Assembly: GCA_944989445.1 (NCBI GenBank)
Contig: CALYLW010000133.1
Coordinates: 812,501 to 876,500, forward strand
DNA length: 64,000 nt
Reading direction: 5' to 3'
From: Ampullaceana balthica
Lineage: Eukaryota; Mollusca; Gastropoda; Lymnaeidae
Shown: positions 36,506 to 47,562 of the stretch, in pieces
How positions within the stretch are numbered: position 1 is the stretch's first letter
How the letters are laid out: each line of letters begins with the position of its first letter
The notes under the pieces: generated by a model
Told to the model about the DNA's origin: nothing
The model's database searches: none
Seen by the model: only the letters and a program-made list of their open reading frames with translations
Translations under genes and position numbers: made by a program

Positions 36506-37096
36506 GTAAGAAGATTTTTATACGCCACTAATTGTCGTTGTTTTTTTTAATAATTTTCTTGAAAAGAAAAAGAAATAAATAATACCAACATTCATTTAAA
36601 GAAAAATTTCAACAACCACAAACAAACATAAACAACTTCATTTTTTTGTCTATTCAAAAGATTACCGAGCATATGTTTTTACTTTTTTCTCTTCTTTTAT
36701 TTCATTGTTTGTTTTTGAATTTCTTATACACTAGAGTGTCAATGTGCAATTTTAAAGAAGAAACATTTTGCCCTACTGTGTAGGACGGACGTTTTACACA
36801 GAGAAACACTATCACTTGATGAGAAAGTGGCAATGGAGCTTGATTCAACCTGTATGATACTTGAGAATAGACGGCAACAGATAACAGATTTAGAAAACAA
36901 GACAACGGCAGGCGAGCGACAGAGGAGCAATATCCAATCAGAAACTCTGGAGGAAATACATGTGTACGAGACATTGGGAAATGCAACAGATTATCACTTC
37001 TATAGCAAGATTGTTTATAAACAGTTTGTATCTGAAGGCGCCCGTTCTTCAAATCATATTCTCGACAACGATGGATATGTTAAAATTATCGATTAA
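36412..37096 (+). CDS. Gene 3: small ITAM-bearing membrane protein
   Basis: Join(36412..36505,36735..37096), donor GTAAGA, acceptor CTTATACACTAG, junction in phase 1, giving 151 residues. A short N-terminus (MLDRIGEH), one helix (ISIGAVIIIIILVIFYVA), then a Cys-rich juxtamembrane (KTCFS, ECQC) that could be palmitoylated, a basic ILKKKH, and the tail. The tail has YETLGNATDYHFYSKI, i.e. YxxL-x8-YxxI, which fits the ITAM spacing, and ends DGYVKIID. An in-frame TAA at 36400 and stops in the other frames after the acceptor at 36387 suggest the ATG at 36412 (A at -3) is the true start, so there is no ectodomain. The TM lacks the acidic residue of DAP12/FcR-gamma. Inferred role: transmembrane adaptor or signalling subunit. 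Confidence 0.62.
36735..37096 (+). CDS. Gene 3 exon 2: cytoplasmic tail with ITAM
   Basis: 362 nt, entering in phase 1 and ending TAA (ATT GAT TAA). Tyrosine motifs in order: VYETL, DYHF, FYSKI, VYKQF, GYVKI. The middle region (ILENRRQQITDLENKTTAGE) looks helical and charged. Confidence 0.68.
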
Positions 37097-37282
37097 AAAT
37101 GTATAAGTCGTTTGTGTTTCCTTTTTTGTGTGTGTTTGTATCTAAAATATTGCTTATGGATTTTGATTTTAAAGATGAACAAATAATATTAATAATTAGC
37201 TTTCAATAGTGATTATAAGGAAAGGATACAACAATCAAAACATTAAATTATATAAAAATCTTATGTAAAGTGTTGTACTTTG

Positions 37283-37312
37283 GGGCCGTCCATAAATGAC
37301 GTAAAGCACATT
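37283..37312 (+). repeat. Solo end of the GGGGCCGTCC TIR element
   Basis: GGGGCCGTCCATAAATGACG matches the terminal repeat of the element at 46623-48538. No partner end nearby. Confidence 0.55.
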
Positions 37313-37369
37313 AACAGCCCTAATATATGTATATATAAACACCAAAGTGAGTATGTACAAACAAGCACG

Positions 37370-37720
37370 ACGAATGACTCTCACTAGGGTTGACCAATCA
37401 GTTAATTATTGGCAAGCAAAGGTGGCTGAGAAAAGGGGTGGGGGGAGTCACCAAGACTATTGATACTGTTTGAGTTCACTTTCGTTGATCCTTCACAGAA
37501 TAATATGCATTTCGTAGTGTAGTGGTTATTACATCTGCCTAACACGCGGAAGGTAATAGGGTCAAGTGGCAGCTGAGACTTTCATTTTTTATTTTTTTAA
37601 TAATGGTTATGTTTGTGGCCGCTTTTTTCCCTCTTTCTTTTCGAACATGACTTCGCAACATGGCTGTAAACTTTGTTTCTCAACATTGGGGTAACTTCGG
37701 CGACGTGCTCTCCGTTGTTC
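37370..37720 (+). repeat. Dispersed repeat with tRNA-Val-like core, copy 2
   Basis: Same layout as 16300-16700. The core (37508-37575) reads TTCGTAGTGTAGTGGTTATT and CTGCCTAACACGCGG with an AAC anticodon position, closer to tRNA-Val than copy 1, but box B is degraded (GGGTCAAGTGG). Confidence 0.6.
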
Positions 37721-38147
37721 TCAATGATGGAAAAATAGTCATACACTGTCCTCAACAATATGTTCAGTAACTGAATACTTTAGGGGTATATGCTGGTGAG
37801 TTATAAATTATCGCAATGTCCGAAATGTTTCCCGCCAGTATAATCATTTACTACCGAGATCGTCATTATACCTCTCCTCGAGTATACAATCCAGGTCAAC
37901 ATTTGTCTATATACCCGCATGGGCCTTCCGATCATGGCCGTTGCGAAGTTCTTTTGCCTCTCACCTCTCACACGTGATGACTTTCTGATTCCAACTATTG
38001 ACAACGTCGGTATGTCCACACAAATTTCAAAGCCACCTTTATCACACTGATGTGACGTCACCTTGCCACTATCCTGATAAACATGTACAACGGCATTGCA
38101 AAACACATTCTAATGAACGAATAGATTCCGCAGAAGAATTTAAATTC
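37721..38147. other. Intergenic
   Basis: Nothing recognised; a 101-codon minus-strand open stretch at 37801-38106 has no family features that I can name. Confidence 0.4.
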
Positions 38148-38169
38148 ACCATATACATATATATATATA

Positions 38170-38268
<99 letters not shown>

Positions 38269-38271
38269 ATA
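38148..38271. repeat. (AT)n tract bordering the right Helitron array
   Basis: About 120 bp of TA dinucleotides ending at the 5' TC of Helitron copy A; mirror counterpart of 7879-7969. Confidence 0.95.
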
Positions 38272-39120
38272 TCTCTATATATATAAGAGGCATTTGTTGT
38301 CTGTCTGGTTGTCTGTCTGTTCCCTCATAACTCGAGATCCAGACAACCAAATAACGTGAAATTTGGTACACGTACACAAAATTATACCGGAAAGGTTATT
38401 AAACAGGTTTCGTTCCTTACATATAAGATACTGGGGCCCGGGGGCCCAAAATGTAGTTTTTCCCTATATGAGCTATATAAAATAAAAATTATTGAAAATT
38501 AAGACGTAAAATAATGACGCAAATTAATAAACATTTTGGTGTCGAGATTAACAAGAAGGCGATTATCGCCATAAAATAATTTTTTTGTTGTTGTTGCTTT
38601 GTTGTTGTTGCTTTTGTTGTTTTGTTGTTGTAGTTGTTGTTTTGTTGTTGTTGCTTTGTTATTGTGTTGTTGTAGTTGTTGTTTTGTTGTTGTTTTGTTG
38701 TTGATTTTTTTGTTGATGTTTTGTTTTTGTAGTTGTTGCTGTTGTTGTTTTTGTTGTTGTTGCTGTTGTTGTTGCTGTTGTTGTTGCTGTTGCTGTTGTT
38801 GTTGCTTTGTTGTTGTTGCTGTTGTTGTTGTAGTTGTTTTATTGTTGTTTTGTTGTTGATTTTGTTGTTTTTTTGTTGTTGTTTTGTTTTTGTTGTTTTG
38901 TTGCTGTTGCTGTTGTTGGTTTTGTCGTTGTTGCTGTTGTTGTTGCTGTTGTTGTTGTAGTTGTTGTTTTGTTTTTGTTGCTTTGTTGTTGTTGCTGTTG
39001 TTGTTGTAGTTGTTGTTTGTTTTTGTTGTTTGTTTTTGTTGTTTTGTTGCTGTTGTTGTTTTTTTTGTTGTTGTTGCTGCTGTTGTTAAACCCGGGCGGG
39101 AGCCGGGTACTTGCCCCTAG
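38272..39120 (+). mobile_element. Non-autonomous Helitron copy A, (GTT)n-filled
   Basis: 5' TCTCTATATATATAAGAGGC, shared 5' module to about 38578, ~500 bp of GTT/GCT triplet repeat, and 3' AACCCGGGCGGGAGCCGGGT hairpin with CTAG at 39117-39120. No 36-bp island. Confidence 0.88.
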
Positions 39121-39954
39121 TATATATATATAAGCCGCATTTGTTGTCTGTCTGTCTGTTCCCTAATAACTCAAGATCCAGACAACCAAATAACGTGAAA
39201 TTTGGTACACGTACACAAAATTATACCGGAAAGGTTATTAAACAGGTTTCGTTCCATATATATAAGATACTGGGGCCCGGGGGCCCAAAATGTAGTTTTT
39301 CCCTATATGAGCTATATAAAATAAAAATTATTGAAAATTAAGACGTAAAATAATGACGCAAATTAATAAACATTTTGGTGTCGAGATTAACAAGAAGGCG
39401 ATTATCGCCATAAAATAAATTTTTTTGTTGTTGTTGCTTTTGTTGTTGTAGTTGTTGTTTTGTTGTTGTTGCTTTGTTGTTGTTGCTGTTGTTGTTGTAG
39501 TTGTTGTTTTGTTGTTGTTGTTGTAGTTGTTGTTTTGTTGTTGTTTTGTTTTTGTTGTTGTTTCTGTTGTTGTTTTTGTTGTTGTTGCTGTTGTTGTTGC
39601 TGTTGCTGCTTTTGTGTTGTTTTTGCTGTTGTTGTTGTCCACATCCCTTGCCCTGCGACGACAATGTCCTTCATGTTGTTGTTGCTTTGTTGTTGTTGCT
39701 GTTGTATTTGTTGTTTTGTTGTTGTTGCTTTGTTGTTGTTGCTGTTGTTGTTGTAGTTGTTGTTTTGTTGTTGTTGTTGTAGTTGTTGTTTTGTTGTTGT
39801 TTTGTTTTTGTTTTGTTGTTGTTTTTGTTGTTTTGTTGTTGTTTTTGTTGTTTTTGTTGTTGTTTTGTTTTTGTTGTTTTGTTGTTGTTTTTGTTGTTTT
39901 TGTTTTGTTGCTGTTGTTGTTAAACCCGGGCGGGAGCCGGGTTCTTGCCCCTAG
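39121..39954 (+). mobile_element. Non-autonomous Helitron copy B
   Basis: Directly abuts copy A; its first bases are TATATATATAAGCCGC, without the TC. Shared 5' module to about 39420, GTT repeat, one 36-bp island (39639-39674), hairpin and CTAG at 39951-39954. Confidence 0.86.
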
Positions 39955-40854
39955 TCTATACATATAAGACGCATTTGTTGTCTGTCTGTCTGTCTGTTCC
40001 CTAATAACTCAAGATCCAGACAACCAAATAACGTGAAATTTGGTACACGTACACAAAATTATACCGGAAAGGTTATTAAACAGGTTTCGTTCCATATATA
40101 TAAGATACTGGGGGCCGGGGGCCCAAAATGTAGTTTTTCCCTTATATGAGCTATATAAAATAAAAATTATTGAAAATTAAGACGTAAAATAATGACGCAA
40201 AATAATAAACATTTTGGTGTCGAGATTAACAAGAAGGTGACTATCGCCATAAAATAAATTGTTTTGTTGTTGCTTTTTTGTTGTCGCTGTTGTTGTTGTA
40301 GTTGTTGTTTTGTTGTTGTTGTTGCTGTTGTGTAGTTGTTATTTTTGTTTTTGTTTTGTTTTTGTTGTTGTTTTGTTTTTGTTGCAGTTGTTGTTGTTTT
40401 TGTTGTTGTTGCTGTTGTTGTTTTTGTTGTTTTTGCAGTTGTTGTTGTTGTTGTCCACATCCCTTGCCCTGCGACGACAATGTCCTTCATGTTGTTGTTG
40501 CTTTGTTGTTGTAGCTGTTGCTGTTTTGTTGTTGTTGCTTTGTTGTTGTTGTAGTTGTTGTTTTGTTTTTGTTGTTTTGTTGTTGTTTTGTTTTTGTTGT
40601 TGTTTTTGTTGTTTTTGTTGTTTTTGCTGTTGTTGTTGTCCACATCCCTTGCCCTGCGACGACAATGTCCTTCATGTTGTTGTTGCTTTGTTGTTGTTGC
40701 TGTTGTTGTTGCTGTTGTTGTTTTGTTGTTGTTCCTTTGTTGTTGTTGTTGTTGTAGTTGTTGTTTTGTTGTTGTTTTTGTTGTTGTTTTGTTTTTGTTG
40801 TTGTTTTTGTTGCTGTTGTTGTTAAACACGGGAAAGCCGGGTACTTGCCCCTAG
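39955..40854 (+). mobile_element. Non-autonomous Helitron copy C, two islands
   Basis: 5' TCTATACATATAAGACGC follows the CTAG of copy B with no spacer. Two copies of the 36-bp island at 40455-40490 and 40640-40675 show internal duplication of the GTT-island segment. The 3' hairpin is degraded (AAACACGGGAAAGCCGGGT); CTAG at 40851-40854. Confidence 0.86.
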
Positions 40855-41715
40855 TATATAATATATATCTCTATATATATAAGACGCATTTGTTGTCTGT
40901 CCGTCGTCTGTCTGTTCCCTTATAACTCAAGATCCAGACAACCAAATAACGTGAAATTTGGTACACGTACACAAAATTATACCGGAAAGGTTATTAAACA
41001 GGTTTCGTTCCATATATATAAGATACTGGGGGCTGGGGGCCCAAAATGTAGTTTTTCCCTATATGAGCTATATAAAATAAAAATTATTGAAAATTAAGAC
41101 GTAAAATATTAAACATTTTGGTGTCGAGATTAACAAGATGGCGTTTATTGCCATAAAATAATGTGATGTGACGTCATAGTTTGAGTTCATATTAATTTGT
41201 AAATAGGAAACAAAGTGAAAAGAGCAGTTATTATTTTAATTTATATTTTTAATTGTTAATATACCGCTGTGGGTATGCGTTTAAGTATTTGTGTGCACAT
41301 GTGTGAATCAGTGAGTTTGTGTGTTTTTTGTTGTGAACTAAATGTTATGAAATGGTTTATTTTTATGTCTGTTAATGTTGCGCCTCTAACAAGATTACGT
41401 ATATATTTTTATAAAATTTGTTTGCAAATTACATATTTTTTTTACTTTACACTGTTTCTTTTTTGTATATTCTATATGTATTTTATCCAGTCGTCCGATC
41501 AAGCTTTTTCCTTTTATCGGCGAGGGTAGGAGTCAATAATATCGTCCATCCCTGGGTGGCATAAACACTGTAGCTAAGCAACTGTGTTTATACTTTTTGC
41601 ATAACTTAAACGAAACCAGCAGGGCACATTTTAAGCTCAAACATTGCGTTTCGAAATGTTTCTTTAAAACAAATAAACCCCATACAACAGAAAAATGAAT
41701 TATATAAATTATCAC

Positions 41716-42540
41716 TTACTGGGGGCGGGGCCAAAATGTATTTTTTTTCCGTATATTTAAAACTGACTCAAAACTAATTCTCCAACCTCCCGTGAGGGTA
41801 GAAGCATGAAACTTTTGGGAACTTGCCAAATACACTATTATGACGATAATTGGTGAAAAATAATGTAAACATTTCCACTCATGGGTGGCCGGGTGCCCCA
41901 AAACCGGTTTTTCCTTATATGGGCTATATAAAACTGAATCAACACCAATTCCTCATATTCCCGAGTAGGTAGAAGCATGAAAATTTGGAAAGTCGTTGAG
42001 TACCCTCCCGCAATGGTACAGTCGAAAAAAGTATAAAGTTATCACTAACTGGGTAGGGGGGTGGGCGGGGGCCCAAACGTAGTTTTTTCTTAAATGAGCT
42101 ATATAAATCAGGCTCATCATTAAATCTCCTATTTCCTGTGTAGGTAGAAGCATGAAACTTTGTGAAGTTGTTATATACCCTCCCAAAATGGTAACTGGCG
42201 AAACATTAATAAAAATTATCACTCACTGGGTGGTCAGAGGCCTGAATGTAGTTTTTTTTCATATATCAAACTGACTCATCAATAATTCTCCAAATTACCA
42301 TGTAAGTAGAAGAATGAAACTTTTGGAAGATTTTGAGTACCCTCGCGCGATGGTAACATGCGAAAAAAATATATAAAATTATTACTCACTAGGGGGCCTT
42401 GGGCCAAAATGTAGGTATTTTCCTAATATGAGCTATATAAAACAGACTAATCATTAAATATCCAACTTCCCGTGTAAATAGGAGCATGAAACTTTGGGAA
42501 GTTGTTGAGTACTCTCCCGCAATGATAACATACGAAAAAA
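41716..42540 (+). repeat. Diverged ~170-bp tandem units in Helitron D
   Basis: Five or six units, each with GGGCC(C)AAAA-GTAGTTTTT, a GAGCTATATAAA-like block, GTAGAAGCATGAAACTTT and ACCCTCCCGCAATGGTA-like blocks. Confidence 0.75.
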
Positions 42541-44279
42541 AAATATATAAAATCCAGGCAGATCAGGTCCGCCACAGAGTTCCCAGAGCAGCTGAAACAG
42601 CTGAGCAAAGAAACTCCAGGCATGTGCTGTTCCAGTGGTAAAGTCAAACTGCCCCCAATTCTAAAGCCACCAGAACCATTGTGCATTCTGTTGAATGGTG
42701 AAACTGCACAATCAAAGGACTTTGTGAAACTTATTAGACTATTCAATAATATGTTTGCCGTGACTTCCTTCAAGTCTAATGTTGTCGTGAATAACGGGTG
42801 GACACCAACATTCAAGGTCCAAGGCCAAGTGTACCACCATGCTGGACCTCTTCATCCAGTCAATGCTGTAGACAGCAAATATCTCCAGATTTACTTCTTG
42901 GGAGAAGATGAGCAAGTGCAAAGACGACTGGATTTGCTTGACAGTCCTGTTGACAGAAACATTGTCCTCAAACTGCAAAGAATGCTGCATCAGCATAACA
43001 GCTATGTGAGGTCATTTAAAATGGCTGCTGAGATTATGGATAACACTCAAGTGGACTACAAAATCAAAATTTCCGGCAAAGCACCATTAAAGGAACACAA
43101 AGGCAGATTCAATGCACCATCTGTTAGTGAAGTGGCATCATGATTGCTGGAGAGCTAGGTGATCGTAGAGACATTGTGCTGCATTCAAGAAGTTGCTCAC
43201 AAATGCCACTTCAAAGGATTCAAGACACTCACAGGTCATATGATCCACTTCAGTATCCTCTGCTATTTGTTAGAGGAGAAGATGGCTATGATTTGAACAT
43301 AAAAGATGTAAACAAGGCCACAAGCAATGACTACTATGCATATCGCATGATGCAAAGAGTCAACGAATTTAATACACTCCTCAGATGCCCGCGCCTTTTC
43401 CAGCAATACATAGTGGATATGTATGCTAAGGTTGAGAATGAGAGATTGCGTTTCATCAGACTCAACCAAACAAAACTTAGAGCTGAGGACTATGGTGTAC
43501 TATTAGAGGCAGTAAGGAATGACAACAATGTGACTTCTGAAAATCTTGGCAAATTAGTGGTGCTGCCTTCATCCTTCAGTGGAGGGCCCCGTTACATGCA
43601 TGAATATGCACAGGATGGAATGACCTATGTACGTCATAGAAACACAAGCATCAAGTAGATTTGCAATTATGTTACCAAGGGAAGTGATGCAGCCATGTTT
43701 ACTGTTGCAAATGAAATGCCGAACAGGCTTGATGGGGTTACCAATTAATTATCAACAAGGACGATACATTAGTAGCAGTGAGGCAGTGTGGCGCCTGCTT
43801 AACTTTCCCATCCATCAAAGGTATCCAACAGTTGTTCACTTGGCAGTACATCTTGAAGGAGGCCAAGGAGTATACTATAAACCAGGACAGCCAACAGCAC
43901 ATTTGACAGACACTCCAACAAAGACTACATTAACAGCGTTTTTTGATCTCTGCAAAACAGATCCTCTTGCAAAAACATTGCTGTATTCTGAAGTGCCTAG
44001 ACATTTTCGCTGGGATGCCAGTCAATAGGTCTGGCAAATCCGAAAAAAGGTATACCTCTTGCAGACTTCCCGGGATATGTGACAGACAATGCCTTGGGAA
44101 GAGTGTACACTGTGCATCCTCACAACAGAGAAGCATTTCACATGCGCCTCCTGCTGCACCATATTCGGGGACCTATTTCATTTGAAGATCTCAAAACTGT
44201 TATTGTGAAAGATGAGGATGGTGACATCCTTGAAATTAAGCCATGCAGCACATACACTGTTAAATGTACCATTTTATAG
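42541..44279 (+). pseudogene. Helitron Rep/helicase pseudogene, copy D
   Basis: Open pieces: 42622-43143, 43140-43658, 43627-44028 and 44079-44279. In frame with the second piece, TAG at 43657 is followed by ICNYVTKGSDAAMFTVANEM, i.e. the Y2 region; the stop stands where the first of the two catalytic tyrosines (Y-x3-Y) is expected, and the HUH segment before it is deleted. A frameshift before NYQQGRYISSSEAVW and a copy-specific nonsense codon (AAG to TAG after WDASQ, near 44028) follow. The helicase is missing beyond RGPISFEDLKTV; the last ~50 bp (SKQLVVYASTENL) may be a remnant of the ancestral C-terminus. Confidence 0.87.
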
Positions 44280-44369
44280 CATGCAAGTAAACAGTTAGTT
44301 GTGTACGCTTCTACAGAAAACCTTATTTTAAACCCGGGCGAAGCCGGGTACTTGCCCCTAGTATATATA

Positions 44370-45240
44370 TCTCTATATATAAGCCGCATTTGTTGTCTGT
44401 CTGGTTGTCTGTCTGTTCCCTAATAACTCAAGATCCAGACAACCAAATAACGTGAAATTTGGTACACGTACACAAAATTATACCGGAAAGGTTATTAAAC
44501 AGGTTTCGTTCCATATATATAAGATACTGGGGGCCGGGGGCCCAAAATGTAGTTTTTCCCTATATGAGCTATATAAAATAAAAATTATTGAAAATTAAGA
44601 CGTAAAATAATGACGCAAAATTAATAAACATTTTGGTGTCGAGATTAACAAGAAGGCGATTATCGCCATAAAATAATTTTTTTGTTGTTGTTGCTTTGTT
44701 GTTGTTGCTTTTGTTGTTGTAGTTGTTGTTTTGTTGTTGTTGCTGTTGTTGTTGTGTTGTTGTTGTTGTTGTTGTTTGTTGTTGTTGTGTTGTTGTTGTT
44801 GTTGTTTTGTTGTTGTTTTGTTGTTGTTTTTGTTGTTGTTGTTTGTTGTTGTTGTTGTTGTTGTTGTTGTTGCTGTTGTTGCTTTTGTGTTGTTTTTGCT
44901 GTTGTTGTTGTTGTCCACATCCCTTGCCCTGCGACGACAATGTCCTTCATGTTGTTGTTGCTTTGTTGTTGTTGCTGTTGTATTTGTTGTTTTGTTGTTG
45001 TTGCTTTGTTGTTGTTGCTGTTGTTGTTGTAGTTGTTGTTTTGTTGTTGTTGTTGTTGTTTTGTTGTTGTTTTTGTTTTGTTTGTTTTTGTTGTTTTGTT
45101 GTTGTTTTTGTTTTTGTTGTTTTGTTGTTTTTGTTGTTTTTGTTGTTGTTTTGTTTTTGTTGTTTTGTTGTTGTTTTTGTTGTTTTTGTTTTGTTGCTGT
45201 TGTTGTTAAACCCGGGCGGGAGCCGGGTACTTGCCCCTAG
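44370..45240 (+). mobile_element. Non-autonomous Helitron copy E
   Basis: 5' TCTCTATATATAAGCCGC eight bases after copy D, shared 5' module, GTT repeat, one island (44915-44950), hairpin and CTAG at 45237-45240. Confidence 0.88.
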
Positions 45241-45293
45241 TATATATATATATATAATATACCAGACCGAGTCACATGACGAGTGCAAATAAT

Positions 45294-45427
45294 CTGTTCC
45301 CTAATAACTCAAGATCCAGACAACCAAATAACGTGAAATTTGGTACACGTACACAAAATTATACCGGAAAGGTTATTAAACAGGTTTCGTTCCATATATA
45401 TAAGATACTGGGGGCTGGGGGCCAAAA
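45294..45427 (+). mobile_element. Helitron copy F, 5' part only, runs into gap
   Basis: Homology to the 5' module starts at CTGTTCCCTAATAACTC; the usual first ~45 bases are replaced by an unrelated ACCAGACCGAGTCACATGAC stretch. Cut by the assembly gap. Confidence 0.8.
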
Positions 45428-46309
45428 NNNNNNNNNNNNNNNNNNNNNNNNNNNNNNNNNNNNNNNNNNNNNNNNNNNNNNNNNNNNNNNNNNNNNNNNN
45501 NNNNNNNNNNNNNNNNNNNNNNNNNNNNNNNNNNNNNNNNNNNNNNNNNNNNNNNNNNNNNNNNNNNNNNNNNNNNNNNNNNNNNNNNNNNNNNNNNNNN
45601 NNNNNNNNNNNNNNNNNNNNNNNNNNNNNNNNNNNNNNNNNNNNNNNNNNNNNNNNNNNNNNNNNNNNNNNNNNNNNNNNNNNNNNNNNNNNNNNNNNNN
45701 NNNNNNNNNNNNNNNNNNNNNNNNNNNNNNNNNNNNNNNNNNNNNNNNNNNNNNNNNNNNNNNNNNNNNNNNNNNNNNNNNNNNNNNNNNNNNNNNNNNN
45801 NNNNNNNNNNNNNNNNNNNNNNNNNNNNNNNNNNNNNNNNNNNNNNNNNNNNNNNNNNNNNNNNNNNNNNNNNNNNNNNNNNNNNNNNNNNNNNNNNNNN
45901 NNNNNNNNNNNNNNNNNNNNNNNNNNNNNNNNNNNNNNNNNNNNNNNNNNNNNNNNNNNNNNNNNNNNNNNNNNNNNNNNNNNNNNNNNNNNNNNNNNNN
46001 NNNNNNNNNNNNNNNNNNNNNNNNNNNNNNNNNNNNNNNNNNNNNNNNNNNNNNNNNNNNNNNNNNNNNNNNNNNNNNNNNNNNNNNNNNNNNNNNNNNN
46101 NNNNNNNNNNNNNNNNNNNNNNNNNNNNNNNNNNNNNNNNNNNNNNNNNNNNNNNNNNNNNNNNNNNNNNNNNNNNNNNNNNNNNNNNNNNNNNNNNNNN
46201 NNNNNNNNNNNNNNNNNNNNNNNNNNNNNNNNNNNNNNNNNNNNNNNNNNNNNNNNNNNNNNNNNNNNNNNNNNNNNNNNNNNNNNNNNNNNNNNNNNNN
46301 NNNNNNNNN
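45428..46309. other. Assembly gap (N)
   Basis: 882 undetermined bases. The left side is Helitron 5' module, the right side is unrelated sequence, so a junction is hidden here. Confidence 1.
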
Positions 46310-46622
46310 TATTTGTAAATTGTTACAATTTTTATTTACATGTTTTGATAATGTAAAGTGAATAATGTATGGACCAATGGGCGCATAAATGACAAGTCAT
46401 AATAGATCTTGAAGAAGGTGCTGAGCTGACAACAATAAAACGTTTATGTGAATTACAAAACGTGTATATTAAATTGTAAAAATTATTAACAGTTGATAAG
46501 TTATTTTTCTGTTATCCTGTGACAAACTTGCTACTAACGTTTCATGCAAAATAAATTAGTTATTAACATGTGTAAATTACAGTTTATTTTTTTACATGTT
46601 TTGATTATGTTTGTGGTAATAA
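46310..46622. repeat. Partly duplicated ~230-bp unit (first copy and left half of second)
   Basis: TTACATGTTTTGATAATGT...AATGTATGGACCAATGGGCG (first copy) is repeated as TTACATGTTTTGATTATGT at 46590-46610 and AATGTATGGACAAATGGGCG at 48540-48560, with the TIR element inserted between the halves of the second copy. Confidence 0.75.
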
Positions 46623-47399
46623 GGGCAGTCCATAAAGTACGTCACGCTATTTTTGACCGTTTTTTGACTCCCCCCTGTCACAAAACTGTCACAAATCTCT
46701 GGACTATAGTACGTCACACTTCGAATTTGTTTTTTAATTAACACCTAATTAAAATATTTAATTTAATACTTAAATGTACACTTCACCATTAAACTGTATT
46801 AAAATATAAACTTTCCATAAAAGTAGATGTACCAGATCAAAAATTGAAATCCGCCGGAGCTGAATTTGGCCGGATTTATTAAGTGAAATCCGGTTGGCGC
46901 CGAAATCAGATTTCTTAAAATAGCCGATTCGCTGATTTGCCGGAGCCATTATGAATATATATATACATAGGAATCGTACCGGCAAGCCAGATTTATAAAG
47001 TGAAACCTGCCGGAGTCGAAGCCAGAGCCAGATTTTTTTTAAATAGCCGGATTCCGGATTTGCCGGAGCTGGAGCCGAAATCCCGTACACCCCCACTTAT
47101 AAAAGAACTATCATATATATTAAAAATGACTTTAATAGTATAGAATAGTTAATTGGCAACAGTTGTCACAGTTATTCAATGAAATAGTAACTCAATCTAG
47201 AACAAATTTGAAAAGAAAAGAAATTGCAAAAATTACACTTGACAATTGTGTAATACACATAATTCTCTGCTAACTTTTCATTTACAATGAGTGAGGTTAA
47301 GTTTTAGATAATCTTCCGATTATGCAATCTATTGACACAGATAATAAGTAGATTAGCGAAACTTGACCTCACCCAGAGATTAAATAATACAAAGAAAAC

Positions 47400-47475
47400 A
47401 AAACAAATTGACTTTAAAAAAAAAGACTAGATTGACAAATTATGTGACCCAACTCTTGTGCTATATTGAATCTGT
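47400..47475 (+). repeat. Direct repeat inside the TIR element (left copy)
   Basis: ACTTTAAAAAAAAAGACTAG and GATTGACAAATTATGTGACC recur at 48173-48212, and a CTCTTGTGCTATATT block follows in both. The pair may bound a secondary insertion holding the 47563-48168 frames. Confidence 0.7.
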
Positions 47476-47562
47476 TTTATTATGGTCCTATGAATTATGT
47501 TTCATTCAAAAATATTCACTGGACATCATCTTACAACGGTGAAATGAAGTTTTCATCCATAG

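Larger units (their letters stand above)
40868..44361 (+). mobile_element. Helitron copy D, internally deleted coding copy
   Basis: 3.49 kb, 5' TCTCTATATATATAAGACGC, 3' hairpin ACCCGGGCGAAGCCGGGT with CTAG at 44358-44361. Same order as J and K but on the plus strand: 5' module, ~170-bp repeats (41716-42540), Rep/helicase relic, 3' end. Confidence 0.9.

Noticed and set aside
45276..46361. Frames of 338-361 codons spanning the gap
   Set aside because: Almost entirely undetermined bases.
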